Source: JACIYW01 sp014359745 (GTDB taxonomy: Bacteria > Pseudomonadota > Alphaproteobacteria > Rhodobacterales > Rhodobacteraceae). Taken from it: DNA of 9,591 bases. Location: positions 1 to 9,591 of the forward strand of contig JBNPWE010000051.1 in assembly GCA_050433985.1 (NCBI GenBank), written 5' to 3'. Shown here piece after piece: positions 6,057-9,591 of this stretch (positions within the stretch are counted from its first letter, which is position 1; every line of letters begins with the position of its first letter). The notes below the pieces were generated by a model. The model did no database searches. It was not told the DNA's origin and worked only from the letters and a program-made list of their open reading frames with translations. The position numbers and the translations under genes are program-made.

Positions 6057-7336
6057 TTTCCGCGCTCCTGTTCGTTCCCTTCCTCATCATGCTGGTAATT
6101 TCGGTGCCCATCGGCGTCGCGCTGGGACTGGCCTCGACGCTGGCGCTTCTGGTCAGTGGCAAGGTCAGTTCCAGCTATGTCGCGCAGGGCCTTGTGACCT
6201 CGATCGACAGTTTCCCGCTGATGGCGGTGCCGTTCTTCGTGCTGGCAGGCGATCTGATGGGGCATGGCGGGCTGTCCAAGCGGCTGCTGAATGTCGGCCA
6301 TGTGATTTTCGGGCGCTACACGGGGGGGCTTGCGATTATCGCGGTGGTGACGTGCATGTTCTTCGCGGCGATTTCCGGGTCCGGCCCGGCCACGGTGGCA
6401 GCGGTGGGCGCGATATTGTTGCCCGCGATGGCCAAGGATGGTTATCGCCCGGCGTTTTCGGGGGGGCTGATTGCCTCGGCAGGCAGCCTTGGCGTGATTA
6501 TCCCGCCGTCGATCCCGATGGTGATCTATGCCACGTCGGCCAACGTTTCGGTGACGAAAATGTTCATGGCGGGGGTGGTGCCGGGCGCGCTGATCGGGCT
6601 GTCACTGATGATCTACGCCTGGCTGCAAGCGCGCCGCGAAGGCCTGGGGGGCAGCGCCGAGGGTTATACCGCGCGCGAGATACTCGCCACGGTCTGGGAG
6701 GCGAAATGGGCGCTGCTGGTGCCGGTTCTGATCCTGGGCGGGATTTACGGCGGCATTTTCACCCCCACCGAGGCTTCGGCCGTCGGGGTTATCTACGGCC
6801 TGTTCATCGGGCTGTTCGTGTATCGTGAACTGAAGATCGCCGACATCCGCCATATCTTCGCCACCTCGGCGCTGACCTCGGCCACGATCATGCTGATCGT
6901 CGGGGCCGCCACCATTTTCGGTCGCGTGCTCGCGATCGAGCGTATCCCGGTGATGATGGCTGACATGATTACCGAAATGATCGAAAACCCGCTGATGATC
7001 CTTCTGATGATAAACGTGCTGCTGCTGATCATCGGCACCTTCATGGAGACGCTGGCCGCGATCATCATCCTGACACCGATCCTGCTGCCCGTGGTCGTCG
7101 CCGCCGGGGTGGATCCGGTGCATTTCGGCATCGTGATGATCGCCAACCTGGCCATCGGCATGGTGACGCCTCCCGTCGGGGTGAACCTGTTCGTTGCGTC
7201 CCGTGTGGGGGAAATCCCGCTGGAGCGCGTGGTGCGGGCGGCGCTGCCCTTTCTCGTGACGATGCTCGTGGTGCTGGCGCTGATTACCTATGTGCCGCTG
7301 CTGTCCCTGGGCCTGCCCGCGCTTTTTGGAATGTAA
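6053..7336 (+). CDS. dctM: TRAP transporter large permease subunit, DctM family
   Basis: This 427-residue, very hydrophobic protein is the ion-transporter-superfamily permease of the TRAP system, which moves the substrate inward with sodium. It starts MISALLFVPFLIMLVISVPIGVAL (written in parts here) and has the usual dozen or so membrane segments. Conserved blocks are FPLMAVPFFVLAGDLM, FFAAISGSGPATVAAVGAIL and GSLGVIIPPSIPMVIYA in the first half, with IFTPTEASAVGV, LIIGTFMETLAAIIILTPIL and GMVTPPVGVNLFV in the second. The SGSGPAT and TPPVG elements form the hairpin and ion-site regions in structurally known relatives. Length is normal. The start ATG overlaps the dctQ stop. It is followed 18 bp later by mhpF with no terminator, so transporter and enzymes are probably co-transcribed. 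Confidence 0.95.
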   Translation: MISALLFVPFLIMLVISVPIGVALGLASTLALLVSGKVSSSYVAQGLVTSIDSFPLMAVPFFVLAGDLMGHGGLSKRLLNVGHVIFGRYTGGLAIIAVVTCMFFAAISGSGPATVAAVGAILLPAMAKDGYRPAFSGGLIASAGSLGVIIPPSIPMVIYATSANVSVTKMFMAGVVPGALIGLSLMIYAWLQARREGLGGSAEGYTAREILATVWEAKWALLVPVLILGGIYGGIFTPTEASAVGVIYGLFIGLFVYRELKIADIRHIFATSALTSATIMLIVGAATIFGRVLAIERIPVMMADMITEMIENPLMILLMINVLLLIIGTFMETLAAIIILTPILLPVVVAAGVDPVHFGIVMIANLAIGMVTPPVGVNLFVASRVGEIPLERVVRAALPFLVTMLVVLALITYVPLLSLGLPALFGM

Positions 7337-7354
7337 GATCAAAGGAACTACACG

Positions 7355-8266
7355 ATGAGCAAGAAACTGCGAGCGGTGATCATCGGCCCCGGTAATATCG
7401 GGACGGATCTGCTGATGAAAATGCAACGATCCGAGTGGGTAGAGCCGGTCTGGATGGTGGGCATCGACCCCGGGTCCGAGGGACTGAAACGCGCCGCCGA
7501 GATGGGGATCAAGACCTCTGCCGATGGCGTGGACGGGATGTTGGGGGCGGTAGAGGCCGATGATATTCGCGTCGCTTTCGATGCGACCTCGGCCTATGTT
7601 CATGCCGAGAACTCGCGCAAGCTGAATGCAAAAGGCGTTCTGATGATCGACCTGACGCCGGCCGCGATCGGGCCCTATTGCGTGCCGCCGGTCAATCTGG
7701 CCGATCATGCCGCAAAGCTGGAAATGAACGTGAACATGGTGACCTGCGGGGGGCAGGCGACGATTCCGATTGTCGCTGCGGTCAGCCGGGTGCAGCCGGT
7801 GACCTATGGCGAAATCGTCGCCTCGGTCGCGTCGCGCTCGATCGGGCCGGGCACGCGCAAGAACATCGACGAATTCACCCAGACCACCGCGCGCGCCATC
7901 GAAAAGGTGGGCGGCGCCCAAAAGGGCAAGGCGATTATCATCGTCAACCCCGCCGAGCCGCCCCTGCTGATGCGCGACACGGTGCATGTGCTGACCGAAA
8001 GCGCCCCGGACGAGGCCGCGATCACCGCCTCGGTGCGGGACATGGTGGCCGAGGTGCAAAAATACGTGCCCGGCTACAAGCTGGTGAACGGGCCGGTTTT
8101 CGACGGCAACCGCGTGTCGGTCTTTCTGGAGGTCGAGGGGCTGGGGGATTTCCTGCCCAAGTTCGCCGGCAATCTCGACATCATGACCTCGGCTGCGCTG
8201 CGCACCGCCGAGATGTTTGCCCATGAAATCGCGGCTGGCGTCATCGCCTTGCCCGCCCGCGCCTGA
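7355..8266 (+). CDS. mhpF: Acetaldehyde dehydrogenase (acylating)
   Basis: This 303-residue cytosolic enzyme (MhpF/DmpF/BphJ family, about 305 residues) converts acetaldehyde, CoA and NAD+ to acetyl-CoA and NADH. Close relatives also accept propanal. The NAD-binding Rossmann motif GPGNIGTDLL is at residues 11-20, with VGIDPGSEG at 35-43. The catalytic cysteine is Cys131 in NMVTCGGQATIPIV, aligning with Cys132 of DmpF. Further family blocks are FDATSAYVH, IDLTPAAIGP, SVASRSIGPGTRKNIDEFT and IIIVNPAEPPLLMRDTV. ATG 7355 follows AAAGGAA at good spacing. It is normally complexed with the aldolase encoded next to it, and the aldehyde is channelled between them. It sits 18 bp after dctM and 11 bp before mhpE. 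Confidence 0.96.
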   Translation: MSKKLRAVIIGPGNIGTDLLMKMQRSEWVEPVWMVGIDPGSEGLKRAAEMGIKTSADGVDGMLGAVEADDIRVAFDATSAYVHAENSRKLNAKGVLMIDLTPAAIGPYCVPPVNLADHAAKLEMNVNMVTCGGQATIPIVAAVSRVQPVTYGEIVASVASRSIGPGTRKNIDEFTQTTARAIEKVGGAQKGKAIIIVNPAEPPLLMRDTVHVLTESAPDEAAITASVRDMVAEVQKYVPGYKLVNGPVFDGNRVSVFLEVEGLGDFLPKFAGNLDIMTSAALRTAEMFAHEIAAGVIALPARA

Positions 8267-8277
8267 AGGAGGCCCCA

Positions 8278-9309
8278 ATGAGCATCGAAGGCCGCACGAT
8301 CACCCTGCACGAAATGAGCCTGCGCGACGGTATGCATGCCAAGGGCCAGCAGATCAGCATTGACGAAATGGTTCGCATCGCCACGGCGCTGGATCAGGCC
8401 GACATGCCCTGGATCGAGGTGACCCATGGCGACGGGCTGGGCGGAAACTCGGTCAACTATGGATTTGCCCCCGCTACGGATGACGACTATCTCGCAGCCG
8501 TGATTCCGCGGATGAAAAGCGCTCGGATTTCGGCGCTGTTGCTGCCCGGGATCGGTATCCTGGACGATCTCAAACGGGCTATGGACCTGGGCATTTCCGG
8601 GGTGCGCATCGCCACACATTGCACCGAGGCCGACGTTTCCGAGCAACACATCAAATTCGCTGCCAAGACCGATCTGGACACGGTGGGCTTTCTGATGATG
8701 GCGCACCGCAACAGCCCCGAGGGGTTGGTGGAGGAGGCGCTGAAAATGGAAAGCTATGGCGCGAATTGCATCTATTGCACCGACTCTGCGGGCTACATGC
8801 TGCCCGACGATGTGAAGGCGCGGATCACGGCGCTGCGCGCGGCGCTGGCACCCGAAACCGAGCTGGGCTTTCACGGCCACCACAATCTGGGCATGGGCAT
8901 CGCCAATTCGGTGGCGGCGGTCGAATGCGGCGCGAATCGCATTGATGGCGCGGCGGCGGGCCTTGGCGCGGGTGCCGGCAATGCACCGATGGAACTGCTG
9001 GTGGCGGTGTTCGAGCGGATGGGGGTGCAGACCGGCGTCGATCTGTTCAAGGTCATGGATGTTGCCGAGGACCTGGTCGTTCCGATGATGGATCATCTGG
9101 TTCGGGCAGACCGCAATGCGCTGACCATCGGTTTTGCCGGGGTCTACAGCTCATTCCTGCTGTTCGCCAAACGCGCCGAAGAGCGGTATGGCATCCCCGC
9201 GCGCGACCTGTTGATGGAACTGGGCCGTCGCGGCATGGTGGGCGGACAAGAGGACATGATCGAAGATCTGGCCCTGACCTGGCAACGCGAACGCGCCGCA
9301 GCGCGCTGA
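8278..9309 (+). CDS. mhpE: 4-hydroxy-2-oxovalerate aldolase
   Basis: This 343-residue class II (metal-dependent, HMGL-like) aldolase of the MhpE/DmpG family cleaves 4-hydroxy-2-oxovalerate to pyruvate and acetaldehyde. The TIM-barrel start LHEMSLRDGMHAKGQQ gives Arg16, Asp17 and His20. The metal ligands His199 and His201 lie in GFHGHHNLGMG. Tyr290 in FAGVYSSFLLFAKRA matches the catalytic Tyr291 of DmpG. The C-terminal part (from about 280) is the helical DmpG-like communication domain that contacts the dehydrogenase. A strong GAAGGAGG precedes the ATG. All expected catalytic residues are present, so it should be active. No 2-hydroxypent-2,4-dienoate hydratase gene, its usual upstream partner, is in the window. 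Confidence 0.96.
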   Translation: MSIEGRTITLHEMSLRDGMHAKGQQISIDEMVRIATALDQADMPWIEVTHGDGLGGNSVNYGFAPATDDDYLAAVIPRMKSARISALLLPGIGILDDLKRAMDLGISGVRIATHCTEADVSEQHIKFAAKTDLDTVGFLMMAHRNSPEGLVEEALKMESYGANCIYCTDSAGYMLPDDVKARITALRAALAPETELGFHGHHNLGMGIANSVAAVECGANRIDGAAAGLGAGAGNAPMELLVAVFERMGVQTGVDLFKVMDVAEDLVVPMMDHLVRADRNALTIGFAGVYSSFLLFAKRAEERYGIPARDLLMELGRRGMVGGQEDMIEDLALTWQRERAAAR

Positions 9310-9333
9310 TCCCTTCATCGCGTCGCTGTCGTG

Positions 9334-9373
9334 GATCGCTTTGAAGTCCGCATAGCCAGACTTCAAGGCGATC
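9334..9373 (+). terminator. Long hairpin after mhpE, probable operon end
   Basis: A 15-bp stem (9334-9348 with 9359-9373, perfect except for one G-U pair) closes a 10-base loop. It begins 25 bases after the mhpE stop and is followed by AGTATCTTT, only a short T-run. It is a good candidate for the transcript end or a 3' stabilising structure, though the weak T-run leaves true intrinsic termination uncertain. Confidence 0.5.
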
Positions 9374-9501
9374 AGTATCTTTCCGGGCGAGGACACGCTG
9401 CTGCGCCTCGTCAGCGCCGTGTTGGACGGGATCGACGAAAAACGGGCCTCCGACATCAGGGCCTACATCAAGTGGGAATACCAGGATGCATGCCCCCTCT
9501 C
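9356..9501 (+). pseudogene. Fragment resembling the C-terminus of an IS256/Mutator-type transposase
   Basis: After an in-frame TAG (9353-9355) a frame reads SIFPGEDTLLRLVSAVL (about 9374-9424), then a charged stretch ending IKWEYQDA near 9488. IS256-family transposases end in a similar block, with IFPNE/FPGE-(A/S)-L-RL-(V/I)-AVL followed by an acidic segment and a Tyr-containing tail. The conserved part ends at about the position where the 18-bp repeat begins (9502); the frame then stays open through the repeat to TAG 9533-9535. The N-terminal three quarters, including the DDE residues, are missing. The identification is from motif memory only. Confidence 0.45.
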
Positions 9502-9519
9502 AGCTCGACTTTGTACGTT
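9502..9519 (-). repeat. 18-bp inverted repeat, right copy
   Basis: AGCTCGACTTTGTACGTT is the exact reverse complement of 74-91. Its inner side adjoins the end of the IS256-like fragment. Its outer side leads to a stretch unlike the outer side of the left copy, so the two copies could be opposite ends of one element type present in the same orientation on both flanks. Confidence 0.6.
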
Positions 9520-9591
9520 ATGCGGCGAAGCATAGTGCCTCAGCCATGCGCACGAGGCGGTCTGGCGGTATTTCTTGCTGTTCTCGGTTGG
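9518..9591 (-). other. Possible C-terminal end of a reading frame entering from the right edge
   Basis: On the minus strand one frame is open from the window edge to a TAA at 9518-9520 and ends with the peptide EIPPDRLVRMAEALCFAA. It is about 23 residues and not recognised. The stop overlaps the outer end of the 18-bp repeat. It could be part of a mobile element or a chance open frame. Confidence 0.2.

Noticed and set aside
6602..8278. 558-codon open frame on the minus strand opposite dctM and mhpF
   Set aside because: It is His/Arg/Gln/Gly/Asp-rich with no domain, exactly antisense to two well-recognised genes; a shadow of high-GC codon use.
8074..9096. 340-codon open frame on the minus strand opposite mhpE
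   Set aside because: It is antisense to a well-recognised aldolase with all catalytic residues, and its own translation shows no family motif.
1..9591. CRISPR array, tRNA, rRNA, riboswitch or defence system
   Set aside because: No regularly spaced repeats, tRNA-like cloverleaf or rRNA sequence, recognisable riboswitch fold, or nuclease/helicase/toxin gene was found.

Overview
The window is high-GC DNA whose gene content points to an alphaproteobacterium, most likely Rhodobacteraceae (Paracoccus/Roseobacter type). The indications are an ScpB-like fragment, a DctPQM-type TRAP transporter, strongly GC-biased third codon positions and an IS903-group IS5 element. It looks like an accessory catabolic island set in insertion-sequence debris. 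The taxonomic call is an inference from gene style, not a measured match.

Left part (1-2093), debris: bases 1-73 end an unidentified reading frame. An 18-bp sequence (74-91) follows and recurs in inverted orientation at 9502-9519. A C-terminal scpB fragment starts abruptly next to it. About 510 bp without a recognisable gene come next. A complete IS5-family (IS903 group) element lies at 768-1817 with perfect 17-bp terminal repeats; its transposase is dead twice over (catalytic Asp to Gly, and a Trp codon turned into TGA). The IS abuts the first 20 codons of an IS630-type transposase gene that it cuts off.

Central part (2094-9309), the working island: an IclR-family regulator (+) is convergent with an FAD-dependent 2-hydroxyacid dehydrogenase (-). 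That gene is divergent from a five-gene operon (+): dctP, dctQ, dctM (a TRAP carboxylate importer), then mhpF (acylating acetaldehyde dehydrogenase) and mhpE (4-hydroxy-2-oxovalerate aldolase). Overlapping palindromes and a TTGACA box sit in the divergent spacer. A GC hairpin and a terminator-like hairpin with T-run separate dctP from dctQM. dctQ/dctM overlap by ATGA, and mhpF and mhpE follow with 18- and 11-bp gaps.

Working model (inference): the TRAP system imports a hydroxy acid, the flavoenzyme oxidises its 2-hydroxyl to a 2-oxo acid, MhpE cleaves the resulting 4-hydroxy-2-oxo acid to pyruvate plus an aldehyde, and MhpF turns the aldehyde into acyl-CoA, all under IclR control. The ring-cleavage enzymes and hydratase that normally feed MhpE/MhpF are absent, so the module appears wired to a different, imported substrate such as a 2,4-dihydroxy acid.

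Right part (9310-9591): a long hairpin 25 bp after mhpE, a fragment resembling the C-terminus of an IS256/Mutator transposase, the second copy of the 18-bp repeat, and the edge of an unidentified sequence. The two inverted 18-mers, each adjoining a truncated gene, suggest that the island lies between two ends of the same kind of mobile element.
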